35,445 bases of DNA from Gemmatimonadota bacterium (lineage in GTDB: Bacteria; Latescibacterota; UBA2968; UBA8231), in NCBI GenBank assembly GCA_009840005.1, contig VXOR01000051.1, positions 28,013-63,457 of the forward strand. The letters are read 5' to 3'. This document shows, piece after piece, positions 1-7,570 of this stretch (the stretch's first letter is position 1; each line of letters starts with the position of its first letter). The notes below the pieces were generated by a model. It saw nothing but the letters and a program-made list of their open reading frames with translations, ran no database searches and had not been told where the DNA came from. The position numbers were made by a program, and so were the translations under genes.

Positions 1-1
1 T

Positions 2-109
2 CCCGCTTGGTCACCCGACGGACAAAAAATAGCCTTTGTGTCTAACCGCGCCGACAATGACGACAATCTTGACATTTACGTGATGGAACTCCTCGGAAGC
101 TGTGAGTAA
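2..109 (+). CDS. C-terminal fragment of a PD40/TolB-like beta-propeller protein
   Basis: The first reading frame open from base 2 gives 35 residues ending at TAA 107-109. It begins PAWSPDGQKIAFVSNR and continues with a short D/N-rich loop and DIYVMEL. WSPDGxxIAF followed by a hydrophobic IYVM strand is the hallmark of a PD40 (WD40-like beta-propeller) repeat, as in TolB and many secreted proteins of candidate phyla. Only the last blade is in the window, so the full domain order, signal peptide and role cannot be seen. The gene continues to the left of base 1. A strong hairpin follows the stop by about 30 bases, so this is the 3' end of its transcript. Confidence 0.7.
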   Translation, partial: PAWSPDGQKIAFVSNRADNDDNLDIYVMELLGSCE

Positions 110-139
110 GTCAGCGCGAATCGGGTAGTTAAAGCACAC

Positions 140-176
140 AAAAGCCCCGCCGAGCAATGGTCCCGGCGGGGCTTTT
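140..176. terminator. Rho-independent terminator, probably bidirectional
   Basis: A perfect 13-bp stem (AAAAGCCCCGCCG at 140-152 with CGGCGGGGCTTTT at 164-176) encloses an 11-nt loop. The stem is GC-rich, with A residues on one side and T residues on the other, so it can end transcription of the propeller gene from the left and of the SelA-like gene (stop at 191, minus strand) from the right. It lies exactly between these convergent genes. Confidence 0.85.
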
Positions 177-190
177 GCACGTTTACGCAG

Positions 191-1390
191 TCAACCGAGC
201 AATTCCCTAAGCCGCCTACCAATCTGCTCCGGCTCGCCTTCCCTGAGGCACATCGGCCCAAAAATCACCGCACCCTCGTGCACATATGTCGGATTAGCGG
301 CGATTGGCGGCCGACCTTCCTGTAGCGCTCTAACCAATTCCAGCGCCGTCGTGCCTGCAGCTTCCTCGTCGAGCACCAACCGCGCGGTTGGAATCTCAGC
401 GCGCTTGCGGTCGGCTACCACCGCGATCTCGGCATTTCTCAGCGCTCCACACGCGGCGACCAATTCCTCCATCAGCGCAAACCAGCGCTGTCGCCGCTCT
501 GCCGGGTCTTCGGCCACAAAAAGACGCAGCGCCTTCACCAACCCCGCGATCTCCTCCTTGCCGACCTTGCAGGGCCGCCCAATGCCGTGTTGCGGAGCAC
601 CGGGTAGCTGCGACTTGTCGATCAAACTCGCCGGCGGCTCCCACAACTCGGGCATCACGTCGAGGTCCTGGTGTTGCAGCGCGGCCGAGGCGATCAAATC
701 CCGCCGCCCGCACAAAATCCCCGAAGCCTGCGGCCCGCCGATGGCCTTGCCGCCGCTAAAGGCGACCAAGTCGGCTCCAGCGGCAATGAAGCGCTGCAAA
801 TTGCTCGCTGGCGGCAACTGCCCCGCCGCGTCCACGATCACCGGTACGCCGCCCTTGCGCGCCGCAGCCACCACATCTTCTAGCGACGGTTGCGTATGCG
901 CGTACGCCACGTACACGATCGCCGCCGTTCGCTCGGTGATCGCCGCCTCGATCTCCCACCCTTCTGCATCGCGTATTCCCGCCCCGGAAAAGCGGTCGGC
1001 AATCCCCACTTCCACCAACTCAATCCCCACTGAGCGCACTGCGTGGTCGTAGAAGTTTCGGTGACTGCGCGCCATGATCACTTCGTTCTTCATCCCGGAC
1101 GTATCCGGCAAGCGGTTCATCTTGCCCGGATCCAATCCGGTCACACAAGCGGCCGTCCCCAGCAACAAACCCGCCGCCGCCCCGCTCGTCACGTACCCAG
1201 CCTCTGCGCCAGTGATCTCGGCGATAATCTCCCCAGCCCGCGCCTGCATCTGCGCTATATCCACGCAGCACTCCGAAGCCTGCCGCATGGCCTCAGCCAC
1301 CTCCGGGTGCATAATCGACCCACTCAATCGCGTCGCCGGTCCCACGGCGTTGATGATGGGATCGATACCCAATTCTCGATATATATCCAT
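191..1390 (-). CDS. SelA-like PLP-dependent enzyme (aminotransferase class V fold)
   Basis: The 399-residue protein fits the bacterial SelA-like family (COG1921), which includes selenocysteine synthase homologues and D-glucosaminate-6-phosphate ammonia-lyase (DgaE) type enzymes. N-terminal YRELGIDPIINAVG is the usual family opening. VTSGAAAGLLLG near residues 67-78 is the cofactor phosphate-binding region, VDAAGQ (D187) would hold the pyridine nitrogen, and FSGGKAIGGPQASG carries the Schiff-base lysine K215. There is no selenocysteine machinery nearby, so a lyase or racemase acting on an amino acid or amino-sugar acid is more likely than true SelA. It starts 3 nt after the glyA stop with no clear Shine-Dalgarno, so it is probably translated by coupling to glyA. 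The substrate is unknown. Confidence 0.85.
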   Translation of the reverse strand: MDIYRELGIDPIINAVGPATRLSGSIMHPEVAEAMRQASECCVDIAQMQARAGEIIAEITGAEAGYVTSGAAAGLLLGTAACVTGLDPGKMNRLPDTSGMKNEVIMARSHRNFYDHAVRSVGIELVEVGIADRFSGAGIRDAEGWEIEAAITERTAAIVYVAYAHTQPSLEDVVAAARKGGVPVIVDAAGQLPPASNLQRFIAAGADLVAFSGGKAIGGPQASGILCGRRDLIASAALQHQDLDVMPELWEPPASLIDKSQLPGAPQHGIGRPCKVGKEEIAGLVKALRLFVAEDPAERRQRWFALMEELVAACGALRNAEIAVVADRKRAEIPTARLVLDEEAAGTTALELVRALQEGRPPIAANPTYVHEGAVIFGPMCLREGEPEQIGRRLRELLG

Positions 1391-1393
1391 ATT

Positions 1394-2713
1394 TTAAAGT
1401 GGCCTTCCCCCGCCGTCGTAGAGTAAGCCGGGTGCCGGGAAGCGAGCGCAGAGTGCCCGGACCTCAGCCGCGATCTCGGCGTACTCCGCTTTCCGGTCGT
1501 CGAGTTCCAGCGCTTTATTGGCCCGGACCTGAGCTACCCGTTCCATCCACTCGGCCAACTGCCTCATCTCCTCGGCACCAAAGCCCCGGCTGGTAATCGC
1601 CGGCGTGCCGATGCGGATGCCGCTGGGCTTGCGCGCCGGCCGCGGATCAAAGGGCACGCGATTGAAATTGCAGACTATGCCCGACGCATCCAGCGCCTTA
1701 GCCATCGCATAACCCGTAATGCCCTTATTGGTCATGTCCATGAGGATCAGGTGGTTGTCGGTGCCGCCCGAGCTGAGGGCAAAACCGCGCACCGACAGCG
1801 CGGCGGCTAAGGTCTGAGCGTTGGCGACAATCTGTTGGGCATACAGCTTAAACTCCTCACTCATCGCCTCCTTGAGCGCCACGGCAATCGCCGCGGTGGT
1901 GCTGTTGTGCGGCCCGCCCTGCAAGCCTGGGAACACCGCCTTATCGAGGGCGTCGGCGTACTGCGCCCGACATAAAATCATCCCGCCGCGCGGCCCCCGC
2001 AGCGACTTGTGGGTAGTAGTAGTTACCACATCTACGTACGGCACGGGACTGGGATGTACCCCGGCGGCCACCAACCCGGCAATATGCGCGATATCGGCGA
2101 CCACGATGGCCCCCACCGAATGCCCGATCTCGGCAAAACGCGCAAAATCAACGATGCGCGGATAGGCCGTGCCCCCGCAGAAGAGCAGCTTGGGTCGGTG
2201 CTCTTTGGCCAGCGCTTCGACTTGGTCGAAGTCGATTTCGCCCGAATCCCGACACACTCCGTATTGCACGGACTTGTAGTGCATCCCCGAGATGCTAACG
2301 CGGTCGCCGTGCGTCAGATGGCCCCCGTGCGCCAACGCCAAGCCCATGACCGTATCGCCCGGCGCGCAGAGGCCGACGTACACGGCCTGATTGGCCGGCG
2401 AGCCCGAATAGGGCTGCACATTGACGTGCTCGGCCCCAAAAACCTCCTTGGCGCGCTCGACACAGAGCCGCTCGATCTTGTCGATTTCCCGCTGGCCCTC
2501 GTAGTAGCGTGCGCCTGCGTACCCTTCGGAGTACTTATTCGTCAGGATCGAGCCGCTGGCTTCGAGTACGGCTTGACTGGCGTAATTTTCAGATGGGATC
2601 AGGCGAATTTTATTGTGCTGACGCCTGTTTTCAGCGCGAATGATAGCCTCGACCTCCGGGTCCACTGCCGCCAGCGTCGCCGCGATTTCGGGCCGCACCG
2701 CCACTGCCTCCAT
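1394..2713 (-). CDS. glyA: Serine hydroxymethyltransferase
   Basis: The 439-residue product interconverts serine and glycine while loading one-carbon units on tetrahydrofolate, in the cytoplasm. The frame is open further upstream, but the start at 2713 is chosen because GGGGAGGA lies 8 nt before it and the protein then begins at the normal SHMT length. Visible landmarks are IRLIPSENYAS (36-46), YSEGYAGARYYEG (61-73), QPYSGSPANQAVY, DIAHIAGLVAAG (207-218) and the PLP-lysine motif VTTTTHKSLRGPRGG with K236. It lies divergent to the xylulokinase gene with 73 bp between starts. It is followed 3 nt later by the SelA-like PLP enzyme, so the two form a small amino-acid operon. Confidence 0.96.
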   Translation of the reverse strand: MEAVAVRPEIAATLAAVDPEVEAIIRAENRRQHNKIRLIPSENYASQAVLEASGSILTNKYSEGYAGARYYEGQREIDKIERLCVERAKEVFGAEHVNVQPYSGSPANQAVYVGLCAPGDTVMGLALAHGGHLTHGDRVSISGMHYKSVQYGVCRDSGEIDFDQVEALAKEHRPKLLFCGGTAYPRIVDFARFAEIGHSVGAIVVADIAHIAGLVAAGVHPSPVPYVDVVTTTTHKSLRGPRGGMILCRAQYADALDKAVFPGLQGGPHNSTTAAIAVALKEAMSEEFKLYAQQIVANAQTLAAALSVRGFALSSGGTDNHLILMDMTNKGITGYAMAKALDASGIVCNFNRVPFDPRPARKPSGIRIGTPAITSRGFGAEEMRQLAEWMERVAQVRANKALELDDRKAEYAEIAAEVRALCARFPAPGLLYDGGGRPL

Positions 2714-2721
2714 TGGTTTTG

Positions 2722-2729
2722 TCCTCCCC
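2722..2729 (-). promoter_or_regulatory. Strong ribosome binding site that fixes the glyA start
   Basis: On the minus strand GGGGAGGA lies 8 nt before the ATG at 2713. The 70 in-frame residues further upstream have no SHMT character and run into the start of the divergent xylulokinase gene, so this site decides the glyA start. Confidence 0.8.
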
Positions 2730-2786
2730 AGCGCGTTTGTTAATTTTGGTGTGAATAGCTCACAAAAATTACGGCGAGGCATTTCC

Positions 2787-4355
2787 ATGAGCAAGTATCT
2801 GGGCATCGACTCTAGTACCCAATCCATCACCGGCCTACTCATCGACGCGGAGCAACGCACCATCGTCGCTGAAGCGTCCATCAACTTCGACGACCACTTC
2901 AAAGCCACGTATGGAGTCGTCAACGGCGTTCGCGACCTAGGTGAGGGCGTTGTCCACAGTGCGCCCCTAATGTGGGCCGAAGCGCTAGACCTGCTCCTGC
3001 AAACGCTCGCCGACCAAGGCCACGACCTCGGCGCTGTGCGGGCAGTCTCCGGCAGCGGCCAACAGCACGGGACCGTCTATCTCAACGCCAGCGCCGCTAG
3101 CGCCTTGGCAAACCTTTCACCGATCCAGCCGCTCAAAGACCAACTCGCCGCCATCTTCGCCCGCCCAACTTCTCCTATCTGGATGGACACTTCCACGGCC
3201 TCGCAATGCGCCGAGATCGAAGCAGCTATCGGCGGGCGCGACGCACTCCTCGCGCTCACCGGCAACGCGGCCTTTGAGCGCTTCAGCGGTCCGCAGATCC
3301 GCAAGTTTTACCAGACCGAACCCGACGCTTACGCGGATACGACGTATATCGGCTTAGTCAGCTCCTATATCGCTAGCCTACTCGCTGGACGACTCGTCGG
3401 CGTTGACCCCGGCGATGGCAGCGGCACCAACATGATGGACATTGCCGCGCGCCAGTGGAGTGCGCACGCGCTCGACGCTACCGCCCCCGGCCTAGCCGCC
3501 AAACTCCTACCCATCGCCCCCTCCGGCCAGCCCGTCGGCCCCATCAGTCCTTACTACGTGGATCGCTACGGCTTTGCCGACGACTGCCTCGTGTTGCCCT
3601 TTTCCGGCGACAATCCGTGCAGCCTTATCGGCCTCGGCCTCGTCGCTCCAGGCCAAGTCGCCCTGAGCTTGGGCACTTCGGACACTCTTTTCGCCTGCAT
3701 GGACCGGCCGCGCACTTCCGCGGCCGGCGAGGGTGCGGTCTTTGCCTCACCCGACGGCACGCACTACATGGCTCTGACTTGCTATCTCAACGGCAGCTTG
3801 GCCCGCGAGGCCGTACGCGATCAATACGGCATGAATTGGGATCAGTTCACCAGCGCCCTACGCGCCACGCCACCGGGTAACAACGGCGCACTCATGCTCC
3901 CGTACTTCTCGCCAGAAATCGTCCCCAAAGTCCCCCGCCCCAACGTCGTCCGCCAAAACCTCGACTCTGCCGATGCACCGGCCAATGTCCGCGCCGTCAT
4001 CGAGGCGCAAGCCCTTTCCTCGCGCATCCACGCGCGTTGGATGGGAGTAGAAATTTCCTCGCTCTACGTCACCGGCGGCGCTTCGGCCAATGCCGAGATC
4101 CTGCACGTCTTCGCCAATGTCCACAACTGCCCGGTCCACCGCTTCGAGACGACCAATTCAGCAGCCCTAGGCGCGGCCTTGCGCGCGGCCTACGCTCACC
4201 AATCCACAGCCGGTCACGCGCCTTCGTGGGCGGAAGTTGTCGAGCCATTCGCGCAGCCGGTCGCCGGATCAACGATTGAACCAGAGCCAAGAGCCGTAGC
4301 CGCGTACGACGAACTCATCGGCCAGTACGCCATTTTGGAACAAATGCATACTTAG
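2787..4355 (+). CDS. xylB: Xylulokinase, FGGY carbohydrate kinase family
   Basis: The 522-residue enzyme should phosphorylate D-xylulose (or a close ketose) with ATP to feed the pentose phosphate pathway. The start at 2787 gives the N-terminal phosphate-1 motif YLGIDSSTQSITGLLID directly; the frame is open for 49 more codons but those overlap glyA antisense. Substrate motif GQQHG is at residues 91-95, the probable catalytic aspartate is D275 in FSGDNP, phosphate-2 is LSLGTSDTLF (293-302), and the adenosine motif VTGGASANAEI lies near the C terminus. The layout with FDDHFKATYGV near residues 34-44 resembles the eukaryote-like XYLB branch rather than E. coli XylB. The gene is monocistronic. Substrate is inferred from family only. 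Confidence 0.88.
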   Translation: MSKYLGIDSSTQSITGLLIDAEQRTIVAEASINFDDHFKATYGVVNGVRDLGEGVVHSAPLMWAEALDLLLQTLADQGHDLGAVRAVSGSGQQHGTVYLNASAASALANLSPIQPLKDQLAAIFARPTSPIWMDTSTASQCAEIEAAIGGRDALLALTGNAAFERFSGPQIRKFYQTEPDAYADTTYIGLVSSYIASLLAGRLVGVDPGDGSGTNMMDIAARQWSAHALDATAPGLAAKLLPIAPSGQPVGPISPYYVDRYGFADDCLVLPFSGDNPCSLIGLGLVAPGQVALSLGTSDTLFACMDRPRTSAAGEGAVFASPDGTHYMALTCYLNGSLAREAVRDQYGMNWDQFTSALRATPPGNNGALMLPYFSPEIVPKVPRPNVVRQNLDSADAPANVRAVIEAQALSSRIHARWMGVEISSLYVTGGASANAEILHVFANVHNCPVHRFETTNSAALGAALRAAYAHQSTAGHAPSWAEVVEPFAQPVAGSTIEPEPRAVAAYDELIGQYAILEQMHT

Positions 4356-4691
4356 GACGCAGTACAAAAAAAAAGATCGAGCAGGTAGGGACGAGCGAGC
4401 GTTCCTACCATTCGGCGTCTGTCGGCGGATTATCTCGCGAATGATTTAGGATGGCTATATGCTAGGCCCGTTGGCATCTAAATTGGCCAAACGGATTTGT
4501 TATTAACGGATATTACGCATCGGCACCGAATCGGTAGGTGTAGGAGCCTCCCTTATTAGGCACCCAAACTATCCGGCGCACTCAGAGGGTTCCTAAACAA
4601 GGGTTGCCCCTATTTTTGTTTTTTCCCACTTTCAATGTCGAAAATCCTGCATTGTATAAGACGGATATTCACAAGGTTGTAATACTGCTTT
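4356..4691. other. 336-bp non-coding stretch between xylulokinase and the envelope cluster
   Basis: No convincing gene lies here. It holds an A9 run just after the xylulokinase stop (4368-4376), a dispersed intergenic repeat at 4385-4459 and a T/C-rich segment near 4611-4630. The promoter for the 4692 gene presumably lies in the last 150 bases, but I could not pick a convincing -35/-10 pair. Confidence 0.5.
4385..4459 (-). repeat. Dispersed intergenic repeat, copy A (inverted relative to copy B)
   Basis: The reverse complement of this segment matches 31150-31230 closely: both share TATAGCCATCCTAAATCAT, then GAGATAATCC, then GCCGACAGACGCCGAATGGT. Copy A lacks an internal stretch of about 10 bases (ACAGATGGAC) present in copy B. 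At its other end 4385-4408 forms an imperfect hairpin (GTAGGGACG with CGTTCCTAC). Related pieces occur at 22051-22083 and 35161-35193. Confidence 0.8.
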
Positions 4692-6419
4692 ATGAGCATT
4701 GGATTGGCTGTAATAAAAAGAGTACCGGTTTGCGCTGGACAGATGGCTACTTGCTGGGTCGTGACGGCGATTGTCGGGCTGATGGCCGTTGATTCATGGG
4801 CTGTGAATTCAGCCGTGCTGGCCAGAGTCGGGAGCGAGGTCATTATGGTAGATGATTTGCTCCGCACCGAGCGCAATATGCGCCGTTTTGCAGCGGGCAA
4901 TGCGCGAGAAATGCTACAGCCTTTTATCGATCGCAAGCTACTGGTCTTAGAGGCTAGGGTGAAGGGTTTGGATCAGCATCCCGAGGTGGTCGCAAGCGTA
5001 CAACAGGCGCACGACCGAAGACTAGTGGAGCGTCTGTACGAGGAAGTCACGGGAGACGTTTCCATATCGGAAGAGCAACTCCGGTCGCATTTCCACCAGA
5101 GCGGATTGCACAAAAAGCGGGAAGTGCGGGCGAGTCATATTCAAGTAGGCAGTCTCGAAGAAGCCCGGGCCGTGCAAGAGCAACTGCGGCAAGGTGCCGA
5201 TTTTGCGGTGCTGGCGCGTGCGCAGTCCCTCGATCGCACATCGGCGGCCAAAGGTGGGGACATGGGTTTCTGGCAGGAGGAAGAAGCACGGCACAGCGGG
5301 TTTGTCGCCGAACTTTTTCGCCTACAGATCGGCCAAGTATCCGAACCGTACCGCAACTCGCAGGGAACCTACCACCTGATCAGAGCCGATGAAGAGCGAT
5401 ACGTCACTTTTGAGCGCCAAAAGAAGATGCTACGCCAAGCGCTGGAAAAGCAGCAAAAAAAAGATCGCTGGTCCAAATACCTAGCCGACCAGAAAACGCA
5501 CTTTGATTTTTCAGTAGATGCACAGGTATTGGGTGTATTGCTGCAGCGGGGGCGACTAGCTGAAGGCGGTGTGCCTGTGCTAGAAGTAGAAGACCACGCG
5601 CGTATCCTGCTGCGCTATAATGGAGGGAACATCGACCTGAACGCGTATATGGCTTTGGTAGAGGAGGCCGAACCCAAGCGCCGTCCCCACGCCATAGATA
5701 GCACCGCCGTGGTCGAATTTGCCCAAGACGAAGCACTGCACAAAATCCTGCTGCCTCTGCTGGCCCAACAACGGGAATTGGATCGCGAGGAAGCCGTGGT
5801 CCAGTTCGTGCGGGATAAGCGCGAAGAAGCCATGGTCGAGATGCTGCGACGAACGGAAGTAGAATCGCGCTTCGTCACAGAGGAACAGCGGCGCACTCTA
5901 TACCGGGACCTAGCAGGGGAATTCACTCTGCCAGTGCGCACGTTTTTTGCCGGTGCCCTAGTTGATTCGGAGACAGCTTCGCGCGCTATCGCCCAGCGCG
6001 TGCGCACCGGCGGGGATATGGCCGAGATCATGCGCGAGTATCCGGCATTTAAAGGACGCGTACGCCAGTTCGACATATTTAACTTCACGCTGGCTGACAC
6101 AGCGACGGCCCAGGGCGCTATGGCTACCATGATCCAAGCCGTGCGGGGCCTGCCGGTTGGCGGCATCAAGGGACCGCTCCCTATCCAGTTGAGCGGCGAT
6201 ATGACGGGATATCTCGTACTCGAAGTACTGGCGATGCGCCCAGAAAAGACTCTCTCTTTTTTTACACCCAAGGTGCAGTCCAGAATATGGCGTCAATTGC
6301 GCTACGCCCATCGGCACGCGATTGAAGAAGACTTTGATAGCTATCTAGATGAGTTGAGACAGAAGTACAGTACTGAGATAGTTGTCGATGAACAGGCCCT
6401 GTCTAATCTAAAGAAGTAG
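4692..6419 (+). CDS. SurA/PpiC-like peptidyl-prolyl isomerase with parvulin domain
   Basis: The 575-residue protein has a hydrophobic N-terminal segment (about residues 19-36, signal peptide or anchor), a SurA_N-like helical chaperone region (about 45-130) and one parvulin rotamase domain (about 143-233) with VRASHIQVGS, GADFAVLAR, AAKGGDMGFW and GTYHLIRADE. The remaining 340 residues are charged, largely helical and not recognised; a second parvulin domain is not visible. Such periplasmic foldases help outer-membrane proteins fold. It opens the envelope cluster that includes a predicted beta-barrel protein at 14572. The first ATG at 4692 has only a poor, distant AAGG upstream; the ATG at 4743, right before the hydrophobic segment, is an equally possible start. 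Confidence 0.85.
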   Translation: MSIGLAVIKRVPVCAGQMATCWVVTAIVGLMAVDSWAVNSAVLARVGSEVIMVDDLLRTERNMRRFAAGNAREMLQPFIDRKLLVLEARVKGLDQHPEVVASVQQAHDRRLVERLYEEVTGDVSISEEQLRSHFHQSGLHKKREVRASHIQVGSLEEARAVQEQLRQGADFAVLARAQSLDRTSAAKGGDMGFWQEEEARHSGFVAELFRLQIGQVSEPYRNSQGTYHLIRADEERYVTFERQKKMLRQALEKQQKKDRWSKYLADQKTHFDFSVDAQVLGVLLQRGRLAEGGVPVLEVEDHARILLRYNGGNIDLNAYMALVEEAEPKRRPHAIDSTAVVEFAQDEALHKILLPLLAQQRELDREEAVVQFVRDKREEAMVEMLRRTEVESRFVTEEQRRTLYRDLAGEFTLPVRTFFAGALVDSETASRAIAQRVRTGGDMAEIMREYPAFKGRVRQFDIFNFTLADTATAQGAMATMIQAVRGLPVGGIKGPLPIQLSGDMTGYLVLEVLAMRPEKTLSFFTPKVQSRIWRQLRYAHRHAIEEDFDSYLDELRQKYSTEIVVDEQALSNLKK

Positions 6420-6473
6420 CGGCTCTGCGTTTCCACGTCTAGATGAGCCCAGATTTCTCTACTCTAACTGCGG

Positions 6474-6483
6474 AAGGAGGTGA
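6474..6483 (+). promoter_or_regulatory. Near-perfect Shine-Dalgarno ahead of an early in-frame ATG
   Basis: AAGGAGGTGA immediately abuts an ATG at 6484, leaving only 3 nt after GGAGG, which is short for efficient initiation. The ATG is in frame with the CBM9-like gene and would add a 24-residue polar leader before its signal peptide. It may be a second, competing ribosome site or part of a translated leader. Confidence 0.5.
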
Positions 6484-6543
6484 ATGAATACAACGTTCGC
6501 AACTGCAGGAGCAGAAAAGAGCAATATCTCTAACTCTATCCAT

Positions 6544-6549
6544 AAGGAG
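6544..6549 (+). promoter_or_regulatory. Ribosome binding site selecting the 6556 start
   Basis: AAGGAG lies 6 nt before the ATG at 6556, ideal spacing, and the protein from that ATG begins with a classical signal peptide. It decides the start between 6484 and 6556. Confidence 0.75.
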
Positions 6550-6555
6550 AAAAGT

Positions 6556-7485
6556 ATGCACAAGAATTCACTCATAGCAGCAATGTTGTCCGTGGCACTG
6601 GCGAGCTTCGCCTGGGGCCAGTCCAATGCCAACGGCATTGGCTACTTCGCCTTAGAGGTGCCTGCTAATGTCACCATCACCATTGATGGAGACGATGGCG
6701 ACTGGGCGTGGTTCGACCCCATTTTCACCGTTGGTCCCGACGAGATGTACGAAATCCAGAAGGCCGAAGTGCTGGACAAAAGCGACCTCGACGTGGCCAT
6801 CATGACGGCGTGGACGGGCACGGACCGCGACAACAGGCTCTACGGATTTGTGCGCGCCACCGACGACACGCTAGTCGTCACCTCCGATGTCTTTGACGAC
6901 GGCTGGCGCGACGATGATCTCGAGATCATCACCGATGCCAACGCCAGCGGCGGTCCGCACGACGGCGACGGCGAGTCGGGTACGCGCGCCGAGGGGCAGC
7001 AGTTTACCATGCATCTGCCGGTCCCCGGCGTGTATGAAACGCCCTATGGCGGCGACGGCTCGTGGTGGTTGCGCTGGCAGGTGGTCGAGGAAATCCACTG
7101 GATGGACGAGTTTGCCGAGTCCAGAGTGACGACCAATCCTCCGGGAGCGACCACGGGTTCGACCAACGTCACGGTCAACTACGAGTACAGCATTCCCCTC
7201 TGGGATTACGCGTCGTTGGACGGTGCGGATAACAGCATCCGCCACGAGAACGAGGCCGGGCAGATCATCCGCCTGACCTATCAGTTGAACGAAGCGGATA
7301 ATCCCGAAGATCGCCGCACGCATCAGCTAGCAACAACCGGCGAGGACGGCGCTTCGGGCAACTGCGATGTCTGCTCGGAATACACGCTGCTTGGCGCGGA
7401 CGAGTACGATCGCGCCGACGGCGGCGAGGGCACCGCAGTGGAATCCGAGAGCTGGGCAAAAATCAAAGCGACCTTCAGCGACTAA
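6556..7485 (+). CDS. Secreted CBM9-like (DOMON-type) carbohydrate-binding protein
   Basis: From 6556 the product has 309 residues: a Sec signal peptide with cleavage likely after AWG or WGQ (about residue 21), then a beta-rich domain opening with VTITIDGDDGDWAWFDP. The ITIDGxxxDW pattern is typical of family 9 carbohydrate-binding modules and related DOMON domains. Further features are a GWRDDDLEIITDAN strand that may bind calcium or sugar, many tryptophans (SWWLRWQ) and a C-terminal CDVC pair that could form a disulphide. It has no catalytic domain, so it looks like a stand-alone surface or periplasmic glycan- or haem-binding protein. It sits 136 bp after the isomerase gene and is followed by a hairpin at 7506-7537. 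Confidence 0.7.
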   Translation: MHKNSLIAAMLSVALASFAWGQSNANGIGYFALEVPANVTITIDGDDGDWAWFDPIFTVGPDEMYEIQKAEVLDKSDLDVAIMTAWTGTDRDNRLYGFVRATDDTLVVTSDVFDDGWRDDDLEIITDANASGGPHDGDGESGTRAEGQQFTMHLPVPGVYETPYGGDGSWWLRWQVVEEIHWMDEFAESRVTTNPPGATTGSTNVTVNYEYSIPLWDYASLDGADNSIRHENEAGQIIRLTYQLNEADNPEDRRTHQLATTGEDGASGNCDVCSEYTLLGADEYDRADGGEGTAVESESWAKIKATFSD

Positions 7486-7505
7486 CCGAACGGTCCTTTG
7501 AACAC

Positions 7506-7537
7506 TATTGGGCGGCGGCAGATGCCGCCGCCCAATA
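7506..7537 (+). terminator. Long perfect hairpin without a T tract
   Basis: TATTGGGCGGCGGCA (7506-7520) and TGCCGCCGCCCAATA (7523-7537) are exact inverted repeats, giving a 13-15 bp stem with a tiny loop. No T run follows (ACCGTGC), so it is not a textbook terminator. It could be a partial terminator or an mRNA 3'-end stabiliser that makes the upstream CBM9-like message more abundant than the downstream genes. Confidence 0.55.
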
Positions 7538-7570
7538 ACCGTGCAATGTACACTTCCCGAGGTTAATGCG

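Noticed and set aside
351..1052. 233-aa plus-strand ORF opposite the SelA-like gene
   Set aside because: Low-complexity Ser/Ala/Pro composition with no domain; antisense shadow of a clear PLP enzyme.
4604..4792. 62-aa ORF before the PpiC-like gene
   Set aside because: No ribosome site, no domain, overlaps the start of the isomerase gene in another frame.
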